Positions 1-9,085 of a stretch of 36,334 nt of DNA are shown piece after piece. The notes below the pieces were generated by a model that saw only the letters and a program-made list of their open reading frames with translations, searched no databases and was not told the origin of the DNA. Source of the DNA: Candidatus Zixiibacteriota bacterium (GTDB taxonomy: Bacteria; Zixibacteria; MSB-5A5; RBG-16-43-9); NCBI GenBank assembly GCA_022865345.1, contig JALHSU010000190.1, positions 1-36,334 of the forward strand, written 5' to 3'. The translations under genes were made by a program, and so were the position numbers. Positions within the stretch are counted from its first letter, which is position 1. The number at the start of each line of letters is the position of its first letter.

Positions 1-88
1 TCCTTTTCAATCGATTGTCAAGCTTTTTCTGGAAATCTTCAAGCCAAAGTCACCCACCCTCTTGATTTGAGTTTTTCAAAGACCCTTT

Positions 89-121
89 AAAAAAGAAGGT
101 CAACTATTAAGTCGACCTTCT
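89..121 (-). terminator. Rho-independent terminator of the 149-2299 gene
   Basis: Read on the minus strand, an 8-bp perfect stem (AGAAGGTC at 94-101 paired with 114-121) is followed at once by a run of six T (A run at 89-94 on the plus strand). It lies 28 bases after the stop codon of the minus-strand gene, where its terminator would be expected. Confidence 0.75.
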
Positions 122-148
122 AATATTAATACGAATTGGAAGCAAGAA

Positions 149-2299
149 TTATTTAATCAAAACCATCCTTTTGGTCAATTTGGAATTCCCTGCTTCCAGC
201 CTGTAGAAATAAATCCCGCTGGAAACCTCTCTTCCTTTATCATCCTTTCCATCCCAGGTAACCGAATGTCTCCCGGAAGTCTGATTCTCATTTACTAATG
301 TTCTTATCCCCTGACCTAAAAGATTATAAATCCTCAAAGAGACGAATACCGACTGGTATTTCTCCGGCACAAAATATCTCAGCTCAGTCGTCAGGTTGAA
401 CGGGTTAGGATAGTTCTGTTCTAAAGTGAAAACTTTGGGCAGACTGTTAGAGTTTTCATCCCCTTTGACCCCGGAAGGGACGTAAGAGAAATTAATCGTT
501 CTCAAAGTATCCGGAACCTCGGAAATAACCAGATTCTGCGAAGGAGGAGTGTTGTAGCCGGGAATATATGGAGGGGAGATGGTCCAGCTTCCATCGCACA
601 GGTAGAGATCAAAATGACCGGTTATTCTGTCCATCTCTGAACTGGTACTATACCCATTAGGCCAGGAATCCGTCTCCCCGATGACCCAGTTGCCAGGTGA
701 AAGTGGAAGAGTCACATTAGTTAAACTGCCAGAGATATGTGCATGTGCTTGATTCAAAGTAAAACCTAACCCCCCAGTAGTATCCTTATCCACATAGACG
801 CTTCGCTGCCGTGGAGTAGAAAGGTATCCTGCATAGTTGACGTTGACATCGTAGGTCCCGGTATCTACATAGATTGTGTAAATTCCGTTATTGTCAGGGT
901 TCCCGCCGTAACTTTTGCCAGCTGACCAGAAGTTCAACCAGACGCTGTTCCAGATCACTCCTGGATCACCTGGATCTAGCTTGACTGTATCTCTGACCAT
1001 TTTCCCGGATATAAGATTAAGCAATACCGTATCCCCTGGCGAGATATTCGACTTGCTTCCTCCTTCCAAGATGTATCCTGGCGGAATCGGGTATCGAGTA
1101 TCCCAGGTTGTCAGTTGCACGGTCCAGCCAGAAGAATCTTTAGAGGAGATATGCAATAAAAAGCTGTTATTGGAGCCGGTCCCGGAAACCCCCTCGGTCG
1201 AGCCGGAAAGCAGGGTGGAATAGGCTTGAATCTTATAAGGATGAACTGGAAGTCCTCCCATCTCTGTGACTCTGCAGTAAATAACCGTGTCTGCTCTCTG
1301 GCAGGTGAAATTGTGCTGGATACCGTGCTGGATCTGGTTGTTAAATTGAAAACTGTTTGGCGTCAGGTAATTCGGGACTAAATATTCCGAACTCATGCCT
1401 ATATCCCATTCACCTAACTCGGAAGAGCCAAAATAGACCTTATAATTCCCATCTGAAGTCTGCGATTCTTTTTCCTGAGGTCCACCAAAATGGGGACTGC
1501 ACCACATCCTCAGGGATTGTCTGATTAAGGAATCCCTGTCATCTTTTATCTGCCCGTAAATACTGTCAACTGGAACCTGGTAAGCAAAATTGACGCTATC
1601 TACCACACCGGAGGCTACTTTATTTTTATTCGCAGGAGTGATGAAACCCTGAACGTCTGAGGGCCGAATAATAAATGTCCGTCCGGTCCCGCTGCTTCCC
1701 ACGTTGATTTCGTAGTATCCGCTGTCGTTGGTCAACCCGGCCCAGAAAGCATTCTCAAACACGCTGTCATCTGCCTCTATCCAGATGTTTTCCAAAAGCG
1801 CATCAGGAGCCGAGTGTCCGGGTATGGTCACCCAACCTGTGAATTTGTTAGGTGGTGAAGGGAGCGGAGTAACCCTGATCGTCCTCTGGGCGGTGGTACT
1901 GTCTGAAAGGTCCATGACCTTGAAGACATAATGTGTTGGCGCAATCCCGAAAGGGAAAGGCTGACAGATGTACCAGCCATCAGGTGTCGGGCTGATATCT
2001 GGCGGAGGTCCCTGAGAGGAAGTATCTCCATCAGCAATAATGAAGTCGAAAAGCAGCTTATCGCCAGCATCCGGTACCCCATTGCTGTCCGTATCAATCC
2101 AGATTTGCCAGTAGAGCTGGGCACCGACCGCACAATTTGATCCCCAGCTAAAATTATCACCCTGCACCGCGGTGGTCTTTAAAGTGGTGTCTCCGTTGAC
2201 AGTGAAGAAGACGTAGTTGGTCAACCCATAGCTGGATTGAAAACTTAGAAGCACCAATAAAAAAAGCCCCCAGAAATAAAACTTTTTAAAATCTTTCAT
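149..2299 (-). CDS. Secreted multidomain protein with T9SS-like C-terminal sorting tail
   Basis: The product is about 716 residues and probably exported. The N-terminus is lysine-rich followed by a hydrophobic stretch (FYFWGLFLLVLLSF), a typical signal peptide. The middle holds several beta-rich segments resembling carboxypeptidase regulatory-like folds; one lies around residues 160-240, with GYYEINV and the phrase TNDSG. The last ~85 residues form the classic FlgD/Por-type tail: FTLEQNYPNPFN, LRIYNLLGQ, VTWDGKDDKGREV, SGIYFYRLEAG. This tail is known from FCB bacteria, where it directs secretion or surface attachment through type IX secretion. I placed the start at 2299 (MKDFKKFYF) because GAGGAGG lies 7 bases upstream; an ATG two codons earlier is too close to that site, and the most upstream ATG (2335) has none. 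The substrate or role is unknown. The gene stands alone, with its own terminator. Confidence 0.85.
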   Translation of the reverse strand: MKDFKKFYFWGLFLLVLLSFQSSYGLTNYVFFTVNGDTTLKTTAVQGDNFSWGSNCAVGAQLYWQIWIDTDSNGVPDAGDKLLFDFIIADGDTSSQGPPPDISPTPDGWYICQPFPFGIAPTHYVFKVMDLSDSTTAQRTIRVTPLPSPPNKFTGWVTIPGHSAPDALLENIWIEADDSVFENAFWAGLTNDSGYYEINVGSSGTGRTFIIRPSDVQGFITPANKNKVASGVVDSVNFAYQVPVDSIYGQIKDDRDSLIRQSLRMWCSPHFGGPQEKESQTSDGNYKVYFGSSELGEWDIGMSSEYLVPNYLTPNSFQFNNQIQHGIQHNFTCQRADTVIYCRVTEMGGLPVHPYKIQAYSTLLSGSTEGVSGTGSNNSFLLHISSKDSSGWTVQLTTWDTRYPIPPGYILEGGSKSNISPGDTVLLNLISGKMVRDTVKLDPGDPGVIWNSVWLNFWSAGKSYGGNPDNNGIYTIYVDTGTYDVNVNYAGYLSTPRQRSVYVDKDTTGGLGFTLNQAHAHISGSLTNVTLPLSPGNWVIGETDSWPNGYSTSSEMDRITGHFDLYLCDGSWTISPPYIPGYNTPPSQNLVISEVPDTLRTINFSYVPSGVKGDENSNSLPKVFTLEQNYPNPFNLTTELRYFVPEKYQSVFVSLRIYNLLGQGIRTLVNENQTSGRHSVTWDGKDDKGREVSSGIYFYRLEAGNSKLTKRMVLIK

Positions 2300-2349
2300 C
2301 TTCATCCCTCCTCGATGAATTTTTTGTTCCCTCAAAAAAGTTTTTGCTC

Positions 2350-2373
2350 TTCGTTGGTGTCCACACCAACGAA
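2350..2373. repeat. REP-like hairpin in the leader of the 149-2299 gene
   Basis: A perfect 10-bp stem (TTCGTTGGTG, loop tcca) sits between an orphan Shine-Dalgarno-like AGGAGGTGA (minus strand, about 2393-2402) and the true ribosome binding site. The same core TTGGTG recurs at 2552, 27351 and 32865. In the gap 2300-2698 I otherwise see only repeats and a weak promoter. Confidence 0.8.
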
Positions 2374-2496
2374 TAAAAAGCTCTTTTCTCTCACCTCCTT
2401 TTGAGAAATATTTTTCAGTGAACTTTTTTCGCTATTTTCTCCTACAAGAGTACTGCAGAGAGAAATATCTCTTCAATTAATTTTATCGGCAGATTA

Positions 2497-2523
2497 ATTT
2501 AAAGATGTAATAAAGTTTGTCAA
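2497..2523 (-). promoter_or_regulatory. Possible promoter of the 149-2299 gene
   Basis: On the minus strand there is a perfect -35 TTGACA (2518-2523) and a -10-like TTAAAT (2497-2502), but the 15-base spacer is short. The same -35/-10 pair, with a 17-base spacer, precedes the exosortase operon at 24298-24326. Transcription would begin about 190 bases upstream of the start codon. Confidence 0.4.
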
Positions 2524-2551
2524 GGAAAATAATCTCTAAAAATTGCTTTTG

Positions 2552-2694
2552 GTTGGTGTCCGCACCAACGCAGAAATCTCGAATAACCTAAGTCTGAATT
2601 GTAGTCGTTGGTCCAGGAGACCAACGACCAGCGGAACGCCCGATGAATCGGGCGACTACACGTTTGTAGGGGCGACCCAACGGGTCGCCCCTAC
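2552..2694. repeat. Cluster of GTAG-footed REP/BIME-like palindromes
   Basis: There are three units. (a) 2552-2569 is a GTTGGTG stem. (b) 2601-2659 starts with GTAG and ends with CTAC, enclosing a 10-bp hairpin (GTCGTTGGTC, 2604-2628) and an 8-bp hairpin (CGCCCGAT, 2637-2654). (c) 2666-2694 is a 13-bp perfect stem GTAGGGGCGACCC with loop aac, ending four bases before the purL stop codon complement. A GTAG tetranucleotide at the foot of a hairpin is the established hallmark of REP elements recognised by RAYT (TnpA-REP) transposases. Inverse pairs of REPs are called BIMEs. Unit (c) could also act as a terminator-like end for purL, but no T run follows. Confidence 0.85.
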
Positions 2695-2698
2695 TTAT

Positions 2699-4930
2699 TT
2701 AAAACTTTTTCTCCATTATTCCTGGAATCGAATTATAAAACTTCTCTTTGAGCTTTTGAACCGGCAGATCTATCCATTGGTTTATCCTGAGATTTTCTCC
2801 TCCGACTTTTCCCAGAACGGTAAAATCAATCTTATATTCCTTTGCAGTTTTCTCTAACTCTAACAGGTCATTTTCTCCCAAGCTCAAAATGATTCTCGAC
2901 TGGGCCTCACCGAAAAGGAGTGCATCTTCTCTGAAATTTTCTGAAAGGTTGATCTCCGCACCCATAAGCAGATTATTACCGGAGGTAAAACAGCATTCAG
3001 CTAAAGCCACGGCTAAACCACCTTCTGAGCAGTCGTGAGCGGATTTGACTATCCCTTTTTTAATTAGATTCAGACAGGTTTGCTGAACTTTCTTTTCATA
3101 ATCTAAATCCAAAACCGGAGTTTTACCTTTGACCAAGTTATGAATAATTTTAAGATATTCTGTTCCGCCCAGTTCCTCTTTATTTTTCCCTAAAAGGACA
3201 ATTATGTCCCCTTCTTTTTTGAACCACTGAGTGGTTATGTATTTTATGTCCTCGAATAATCCGATCATCCCGACCACGGGTGTAGGATATACCTTTCTTT
3301 CCGGGTCTTCGTTATAAAAGGAAACGTTCCCTCCCGTAACCGGAGTCTCCAAAACCATGCAGGACTCAGACATTCCGGCAATACATTCAGCAAAAGTCCA
3401 GTAGACCTCTTTGTCATACGGATTACCGAAATTCAAACAGTTGGTTATGGCCAAAGGAAGCGCGCCTGAGCAAACCAAATTTCTTGCTGCCTCAGCCACT
3501 GCAATCCTTCCTCCCATCCTCGGGTCGAGATAACAGTATCTGCCGTTGCAGTCTGTGGTCATTGCCAGAGCCTTATTCGTCTTTCGCAGACGTATAACTG
3601 CGGCATCTGAGCCGGGTCCCACTGCAGTCCCGGTTCTTACCATAGTATCATACTGCTCATAAATCCATCTTTTGCTCGCAATATTCGGAGAGCTTATAAG
3701 TTTCAGCAAAACCTCATTTAGGTCTGCAGGGATTTTTATTCTGGAGAGATCTAATTTTGCAGTCCTGGCAAGATATGCTGGTTTTTTCTTTTCTCTGATG
3801 TAAACCGGTGCTCCTCCACCTAAGACCAAGGAATCTGCCGGTATCTCCGCCACGACTTTTCCTTTATTTTTTACTCGTAGCATCTTATCATCGGTTACAT
3901 ATCCGATTATAGACGAATTGAGCCCCCATTTGGAAAAGATCTTCTGAACCTCCTTCTCTTTACCTTTTTTGGCGATGACTAACATCCTTTCCTGTGATTC
4001 GGATATCATTATCTCATAAGGTATCATCCTTTTTTCCCGCAGGGGTACTAAAGAGACATCGATCTCCATCCCGCTTTTGCCCCGGGCAGAGGTTTCGGAA
4101 GTGGCGCAGGCAAGACCTGCTCCACCCAAGTCTTGAATACCAACTAGTAGCCCGGCTTTGATTATCTCTAAAGATGCTTCCAGGAGCAGTTTTTCCATAA
4201 ACGGGTCACCTATCTGCACCGAAGGCCTTTTCTTCTGCGATTTCTCGCTTATCTCCTCAGAGGCAAATGTTACCCCGTGAATTCCATCCCTGCCAGTTGA
4301 GGCACCTACAAGCAGAACCGGATTTCCTGCTCCATAAGCTTTTGAACTTGCCATTTCATTGGGTTTGACTATACCTACTGCCATACAATTAACCAGAGGG
4401 TTTCCAGTGTACGACTCATCAAAATAGATCTCTCCAGCCACAGTGGGGACTCCGAAACAATTGCCGTAATCTCCGACCCCTCTGATCACCCCGTCGAAAA
4501 GATACCTCACCCGTGAATTGGAAAGCTCGCCAAATCTTAAGGAATCTAAAGAGGCAACAGGTCTGGCACCCATGCAGAAGATATCTCTGAGTATCCCCCC
4601 AACCCCGGTGGCAGCTCCCTGGTAAGGCTCAACTGCTGATGGGTGGTTGTGGCTTTCGATCTTGAAGACCACAGCCAGACCATCCCCGATATCAACTGCA
4701 CCGGCATTCTCCTCACCAGCCTTGGCTAGCAGATTTTTCCCTTCCCGCGGGAAAGTCTTCACCTGGGCAATCGAATTTTTGTAACTGCAGTGTTCGGACC
4801 ACATAACCGAATAGATTCCTAGCTCGGTGAAAGTCAGGTTTCGACCCAAAATCATTTTTATCTTCTCGTATTCTTCTTTTAAAAGCCCGTGCTCTTTGGC
4901 TAATTTTAGAGTCACTTTAGATTCTTTCAT
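2699..4930 (-). CDS. purL: Phosphoribosylformylglycinamidine synthase subunit PurL
   Basis: PurL is the synthetase subunit of the ATP-dependent FGAR to FGAM step in de novo purine synthesis. At 743 residues it has the length of the stand-alone (small-type) PurL, which works with separate PurQ and PurS; neither lies in this window. Recognisable segments are [13 protein letters not shown] near the N-terminus, [20 protein letters not shown] with the metal/ATP region, [15 protein letters not shown], the [12 protein letters not shown] glycine-rich segment, and a second AIRS-like half with [12 protein letters not shown] and the [16 protein letters not shown] motif. GGAG lies 7 bases before the ATG. 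The gene is flanked by non-coding DNA on both sides, so it is probably transcribed alone. Family assignment is secure. Confidence 0.97.
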   Translation of the reverse strand: MKESKVTLKLAKEHGLLKEEYEKIKMILGRNLTFTELGIYSVMWSEHCSYKNSIAQVKTFPREGKNLLAKAGEENAGAVDIGDGLAVVFKIESHNHPSAVEPYQGAATGVGGILRDIFCMGARPVASLDSLRFGELSNSRVRYLFDGVIRGVGDYGNCFGVPTVAGEIYFDESYTGNPLVNCMAVGIVKPNEMASSKAYGAGNPVLLVGASTGRDGIHGVTFASEEISEKSQKKRPSVQIGDPFMEKLLLEASLEIIKAGLLVGIQDLGGAGLACATSETSARGKSGMEIDVSLVPLREKRMIPYEIMISESQERMLVIAKKGKEKEVQKIFSKWGLNSSIIGYVTDDKMLRVKNKGKVVAEIPADSLVLGGGAPVYIREKKKPAYLARTAKLDLSRIKIPADLNEVLLKLISSPNIASKRWIYEQYDTMVRTGTAVGPGSDAAVIRLRKTNKALAMTTDCNGRYCYLDPRMGGRIAVAEAARNLVCSGALPLAITNCLNFGNPYDKEVYWTFAECIAGMSESCMVLETPVTGGNVSFYNEDPERKVYPTPVVGMIGLFEDIKYITTQWFKKEGDIIVLLGKNKEELGGTEYLKIIHNLVKGKTPVLDLDYEKKVQQTCLNLIKKGIVKSAHDCSEGGLAVALAECCFTSGNNLLMGAEINLSENFREDALLFGEAQSRIILSLGENDLLELEKTAKEYKIDFTVLGKVGGENLRINQWIDLPVQKLKEKFYNSIPGIMEKKF

Positions 4931-5072
4931 CTTTTATCTCCTGAGATTTTAGCTGAACCCTAAATATATCTATGAGTCGTTCAAAGTCAAATAAAATCAT
5001 CCTTGAAAATTCTCAACCTGTCTCAGTAACATGACGTGCAGCATCTCTACTTTTTTTTCCTAAGATATAAAA

Positions 5073-5113
5073 AAAGTTGAGGGATCCCGCTTTAAGCGGA
5101 ATCCCTCAACTTT
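5073..5113 (-). terminator. Strong terminator after the dockerin fragment
   Basis: A long near-perfect stem has arm AAAGTTGAGGGAT, then an inner CCGCTT/AAGCGG helix. On the minus strand it is followed by a T run (A run at 5069-5075 on plus). It sits 28 bases after the stop codon of the dockerin fragment, so that fragment is the 3' end of a once complete transcription unit. Confidence 0.85.
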
Positions 5114-5140
5114 AAATCACTGACTAATCTATCTGCCAGA

Positions 5141-5398
5141 TTAGAAAGGTTTCCTAAAGGCGTTAGGCTCAAGAGGAACCGGACCACCTTTGAATAGGTA
5201 GTTCACCAGATATACCACATCCGATACCGTAACCTTCTCGTCATTGTTGCAATCGCTATACAGTAGCCAGGGCTCCGGTCCACCTTTGAACAGATAGTTG
5301 ACCAGGTATACTACGTCCGAAACAGTAACCTGGCAGTCCCCGTTGGCATCACAATAATACAGCCACGTATAGGAACATACTATCCAATTATGGTTTGT
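5141..5398 (-). pseudogene. Start-less C-terminal fragment with two dockerin type I repeats
   Basis: An 85-residue open frame closed upstream by a TAA at 5399-5401 contains two near-identical units. The first is DANGDCQVTVSDVVYLVNYL then FKGGPEP; the second is DCNNDEKVTVSDVVYLVNYL then FKGGPVP. These are dockerin type I duplications: the calcium-loop positions (D, N, D/D, N, D) and the VSDVVYLVNYLF helix are both present. There is no ATG, GTG or TTG in frame ahead of the repeats, and no signal peptide or catalytic domain. A dedicated terminator follows. I read this as the 3' remnant of a large secreted protein whose 5' part was deleted. In these lineages such dockerins occur at the end of surface proteins without cellulosomes. 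A frameshift joining it to an upstream frame is possible but none was found. Confidence 0.8.
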
Positions 5399-5401
5399 TT
5401 A

Positions 5402-5675
5402 ATACAACTCATATCGATAGTGTTTAAAGTTCTATGAGTAGTAGAGTGAGCATGCCCCATCCAAAAGAAATTCAATAGTTTTTTAAGCTCTTTTTAAGCC
5501 ACAAACCCAACTTGTTGATTAGCAATATGATGCTGGAATAATTTCAACCTCTTTTTCGGCATAAAAAACTTAACAAAACCTCATTTATTTACGTATAAAT
5601 ATGTTGTGAAACTATGCATTGAAGCTTTTTTATAACTCTTTGTTAATAAATAAGTTAAGAGGTGATTCTTAGGCG
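5402..5675. other. AT-rich gap without a recognisable gene
   Basis: Between the dockerin remnant and the next gene all six frames are broken by stops. A minus-strand stub around 5385-5490 is discussed under rejected items. The stretch probably holds the promoter of the 5676 gene, but no convincing -35/-10 pair is visible. It may be the scar of the deletion that removed the 5' part of the dockerin gene. Confidence 0.4.
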
Positions 5676-5936
5676 ATGACAGGCACAACCAATCTTGAAT
5701 TCCCTACCAAGCAGGAATTAACTGCAAGAAGACATAAAATAAATGTTCTTCTTAAAAAAGCGGTAAAAGGTAATCAAAAAGCTAAGGCAAAGTTGCTCGA
5801 CGAATATGGTATAAGAGTCTATTCTTCTTCAGAGGTCGAGGACTACAAAAACAGCAAGCTGGCCAAGAAAATTAGAAAAATAGGTTTGGGCAAGGGAAAT
5901 GGCGGGGGTAAAAGACAAGCTGTCAAAAATAGGTAA
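5676..5936 (+). CDS. Small basic protein of unknown function
   Basis: This 86-residue protein is rich in lysine and arginine and ends in a glycine/lysine tail (GLGKGNGGGKRQAVKNR). The centre is predicted helical: KINVLLKKAVKGNQKAKAKL, then LDEYGIRVYSSSEVEDYKN. There is no signal peptide, membrane segment or cysteine. GAGGTGA lies 11 bases before the ATG, and a strong bidirectional terminator follows 15 bases after the stop, both arguing for a real gene. Charge and tail would suit nucleic-acid binding, but that is a guess; I do not recognise the family. Confidence 0.6.
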   Translation: MTGTTNLEFPTKQELTARRHKINVLLKKAVKGNQKAKAKLLDEYGIRVYSSSEVEDYKNSKLAKKIRKIGLGKGNGGGKRQAVKNR

Positions 5937-5951
5937 TCAGCAGCTCTGAAA

Positions 5952-5992
5952 AAAACAAAAGACCTGCCCTTGTGGGGCAGGTCTTTTGTTTT
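5952..5992. terminator. Bidirectional terminator between convergent genes
   Basis: An 18-bp perfect stem spans 5952-5969 and 5975-5992 with a 5-base loop. The GC core GACCTGCCC is flanked by A-rich and T-rich arms in both directions, so it can terminate the + strand small gene and the - strand fusion gene whose stop codon starts at 5995. Confidence 0.92.
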
Positions 5993-5994
5993 CA

Positions 5995-8900
5995 TTAAAA
6001 TTCCGCACCCAGAGAGAAGTAATGAATCGGCTTAGCCGAGACGTTAGCAAAGTCGGTATTCCAGCCAGCATCGTACCTGAGAACGAATATACCCAGGTTT
6101 ATCCTGGCCCCAAACCCGAATCCAGCCTTGATGTCTTTTAACCTGGAAGATCCGCCTTCTGAGGTTCCTCCCTGCCAGGCTTTGGTATTGGTCCAGGCGC
6201 TTCCCAGGTCCAGAAACATTGCACCGGTGATATATCTTAAACTAAAGGGAGGGAATCCGAAAGTTAAATCCTGAATAAAAGGATACCTGAATTCAAAATT
6301 GGAGAGAAAATATCTGGTCCCCTTAAATTCGAAATACTGATAACCTCTTAAAGGGGTAACCAGGCTCGAGAAATAAAGGTCATTCAGAGTATAGATATTC
6401 TGAGTCGCTAAATCTGGACCGATCCAGCTTGAGACACCGCCCAAGTAGAAATGCCGCGGCTGTTTACCGTCACTTCTGCCTGCGGAGAAACGGAAGGCAA
6501 ATCCAAACCTGTTCTTGCCGAAATGCATGTATTTTCTGTAATCCATCCAGAGCGAAGTATACGGGATGCTTCTGTTGGTCAGGTCAGGTGACCACTCAAA
6601 AGTCAACATGCTCCTTCTCCCGTTTACCGGCCCGGTTATTCCCCAGAGCACGTTATCCTGGACCCAGGATAAACTGGTCAAAAGGGTCTTCACGCTTCTA
6701 TCTTCGAAAATACCCTCAGGATTCGGATCATAATAGACCCGGTCGACGGATAGATGGGTCAGATTAAGATCAATTCGGCTAAACGTGTTAAAAGGTCTGG
6801 AAAAAAGAACAGTGGCTCCATAAACCCGGTCCGAAAAAAGCCGGTCGATATTGTCCACATAATAATACTTGGTGTGAAAGATCCCGACTCCGTAGTCGAT
6901 CCTCCTGGGCAGATAAAAATAGAGAAGCTGGAAATTACTCTGGTCGATGGTATTGAAAAGGTCTGTGGCTAAATAGAAATTATGATTTCCCATCAGGTCG
7001 CTGATTGCCAAGAAAGACTGTCCCTGGAACCCGAAGAACGTGCTGTATCCAATGTTCCCTGAGATTATGTCCGGGGTAAATTTGAGTTTATATTTCTTCG
7101 GTGTGTATTCCCCGGGATGAAACTTAGTGGTGAGGGTCTCTTTTTCCGCAGGGGTCAAAGGCTTGGCAAGTGAATCAAGTTTATCCTCAGTGCTTTTGAA
7201 CACATAATAACTAAAATCCAGCTTTTTCTCTTCCTTTATCTCGGTTTTTTTCTGAGTGGTGTCAGCCGGAGCCGTTGCCGCCTTTTCTTTTCCTAAAATT
7301 AAGGCAGTTTTCACCAGGGGTGCGCTATTCTCTGTTACCGGTTTTATATTTTTAAGAATGAATATGTCCCAGCCGCCTTTATAAAAAGAGGTAAAAGCCA
7401 TCTTCTCCCCATCCTTAGACCAGGATGGCGTGAAGCAGCCGGTCAATATGTTGGTCAAAGGATAGGTTTTTAAACTATCTAAATCCTGTACATATAGATT
7501 GCTTATCCCGTTGCGGGTTGAAGTAAAACATATCCTTTTGCCATCGGGAGAGAAGGCAGGCGAGAGATTATCCTCCCCTCCCTGCGTAAAAGGTTTTATC
7601 TCCCTGGAAACAGGGTCCAGAAGGAAAATGTTGTAATGACCATAGGCATAAGTGGAATCATTTTTTGCTCCTGAGGGACGATCCGAGGAGAAAGCTATGG
7701 TCTTGCCATCTGGACTCCAGGCTGCATCCCGGTCATCATAATCGTCATCCGTCAATTTTTGCAGGGTTCCCGTTTTAATGTCTGTTGCGTAAAGATCGGA
7801 CCTCCCTTCCATCACACCTGTGAATACTATCTTTTCACCATCCGGGGACCAGGCTGGAGATAAGAGCGATTCCAAGTTAAACTTGAATTTCCTGTAAATT
7901 TTTTTCTTTTTTACGTCTACCAGACACAGAACATCTTTTCCGTGGCTCTTGGATACAAAGGTGATGTCCCTGCTATCTGGAGACCAGGACAATCCGCTTA
8001 CGTAGGAGTGGAGAGATTCCAGGTCGCCTGATCTTTCCCCCTTTACCACCTTATCTATCACTTTACCATCGATAGCCGAAATTATATAGATCTCAGAATA
8101 ATCTTTACGGTCAGAGAAAATGGCTATTCTATCCCCCCGGGGTGAGAAGGCTGGTTTTTCGTTTAGATAAGAACCATCTTTTTGATGGTTGGTCAACTGT
8201 TTGGCAAAATCTTTTGGCTCCTGTCTCAAGGCTATCTCGGGCCAGTATTCTTTCTTTAGATCTTTCATCCACTCCTCATCCAGTCCCCTTTCGTCCAAAC
8301 CGATGGCCGACTTTAGACTTTTCTCAAAAGAGCGTCTACCTTTAGCCTGGTGCAAAATCTCAGCAATTTTTTCCTCTCCATACTTATTGACTATATATTG
8401 TATGGCGGATTGCCCTTCTTTATACACTAAGAATCCTCCGGCTAATTCTAAGGGGACAAGGTAGCCGTTCACCGAACCATCCCTTAAAATCATATCCCCT
8501 TCAATGTCCATACCTCCCCGGGAGAAATATTCGGCGAACCCTTCTGCGAACCATAGTGGTTCCTGGACATATTCGGCACTTAATAAATTCCCCACCAGGT
8601 TACCGTAAAGCAAATCGAAGGTAAATGCATGGGTTAGCTCATGGACAAGCACATGCCTGAAATGTTCGTATGAGCCGTCAAAGGGAATCACTACCCGGTT
8701 TTTGAATGCTTCAGTAAACCCGCCTACGTTTTCCTCAATCAGCTCGTAGGTCACGTTGGTCTGCTGAAAGGTATTAGGGGAATTATACAGGATGATCGGT
8801 ATTCTTTTTTTTGTCTGATAATTGAAGATCTTCTCCAGTCGGGGCGTAGCCTCTTCCAGGGTCTTGGCTGCAAACTTAGCTATGTCAAGCCCTAAATCGT

Positions 8901-9069
8901 AATAATAGATGTCATAATGCTCGCTCTGGATGTAATACCAGGTAAAATACTGGTACTGGACCTTGTTCTTGCCAAAATTCAAATCCTCACCCTGACCCTG
9001 GGAAGATGAAGCTGTAAAACAAAAAATGAACACCCCTCCCAGAAGAATTACTATCATTTTCTTAAACAT
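5995..9069 (-). CDS. Exported gluzincin peptidase / TolB-like propeller / Omp85-like barrel fusion
   Basis: This 1024-residue envelope protein has three parts. Residues 1-27 are a signal peptide (MIVILLGGVFIFCF). Residues ~30-280 resemble a peptidase-MA-like gluzincin, with zinc motif HELTH at 143-147 and the downstream glutamate in WFAEGFAEYF (E176 likely the third ligand). Residues ~290-600 carry six PD40/WD40-like TolB blades, each with a PAFSPDG/PAWSPDG signature. Residues ~640-1024 look like the membrane barrel of the bacterial surface antigen (D15/Omp85) family: LRGY motif, then FLSNFEFRYPF, with the last residue an aromatic F as in BAM substrates. No POTRA domains are visible. The barrel would anchor peptidase and propeller at the outer membrane. 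The gene starts 16 bases after murA, so the two are probably cotranscribed. The substrate is unknown; the domain calls are confident, the combined role is inferred. Confidence 0.88.
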   Translation of the reverse strand: MFKKMIVILLGGVFIFCFTASSSQGQGEDLNFGKNKVQYQYFTWYYIQSEHYDIYYYDLGLDIAKFAAKTLEEATPRLEKIFNYQTKKRIPIILYNSPNTFQQTNVTYELIEENVGGFTEAFKNRVVIPFDGSYEHFRHVLVHELTHAFTFDLLYGNLVGNLLSAEYVQEPLWFAEGFAEYFSRGGMDIEGDMILRDGSVNGYLVPLELAGGFLVYKEGQSAIQYIVNKYGEEKIAEILHQAKGRRSFEKSLKSAIGLDERGLDEEWMKDLKKEYWPEIALRQEPKDFAKQLTNHQKDGSYLNEKPAFSPRGDRIAIFSDRKDYSEIYIISAIDGKVIDKVVKGERSGDLESLHSYVSGLSWSPDSRDITFVSKSHGKDVLCLVDVKKKKIYRKFKFNLESLLSPAWSPDGEKIVFTGVMEGRSDLYATDIKTGTLQKLTDDDYDDRDAAWSPDGKTIAFSSDRPSGAKNDSTYAYGHYNIFLLDPVSREIKPFTQGGEDNLSPAFSPDGKRICFTSTRNGISNLYVQDLDSLKTYPLTNILTGCFTPSWSKDGEKMAFTSFYKGGWDIFILKNIKPVTENSAPLVKTALILGKEKAATAPADTTQKKTEIKEEKKLDFSYYVFKSTEDKLDSLAKPLTPAEKETLTTKFHPGEYTPKKYKLKFTPDIISGNIGYSTFFGFQGQSFLAISDLMGNHNFYLATDLFNTIDQSNFQLLYFYLPRRIDYGVGIFHTKYYYVDNIDRLFSDRVYGATVLFSRPFNTFSRIDLNLTHLSVDRVYYDPNPEGIFEDRSVKTLLTSLSWVQDNVLWGITGPVNGRRSMLTFEWSPDLTNRSIPYTSLWMDYRKYMHFGKNRFGFAFRFSAGRSDGKQPRHFYLGGVSSWIGPDLATQNIYTLNDLYFSSLVTPLRGYQYFEFKGTRYFLSNFEFRYPFIQDLTFGFPPFSLRYITGAMFLDLGSAWTNTKAWQGGTSEGGSSRLKDIKAGFGFGARINLGIFVLRYDAGWNTDFANVSAKPIHYFSLGAEF

Positions 9070-9085
9070 AACTTAACCTTTGATT

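Noticed and set aside
2552-2694. Closely spaced hairpins considered as a CRISPR array
   Set aside because: Units differ in sequence, spacing is irregular, spacers are absent and no cas gene is present.
2543-2857. 104-codon plus-strand frame
   Set aside because: It consists of palindromic repeats and the antisense of the purL 3' end.
5385-5490. Minus-strand stub reading MGHAHSTTHRTLNTID, resembling the GHxxxxTT end of tyrosine recombinases
   Set aside because: Only about 25-30 residues with stops on both sides, the catalytic Tyr context does not fit and no other integrase segment is nearby. Chance resemblance is more likely.
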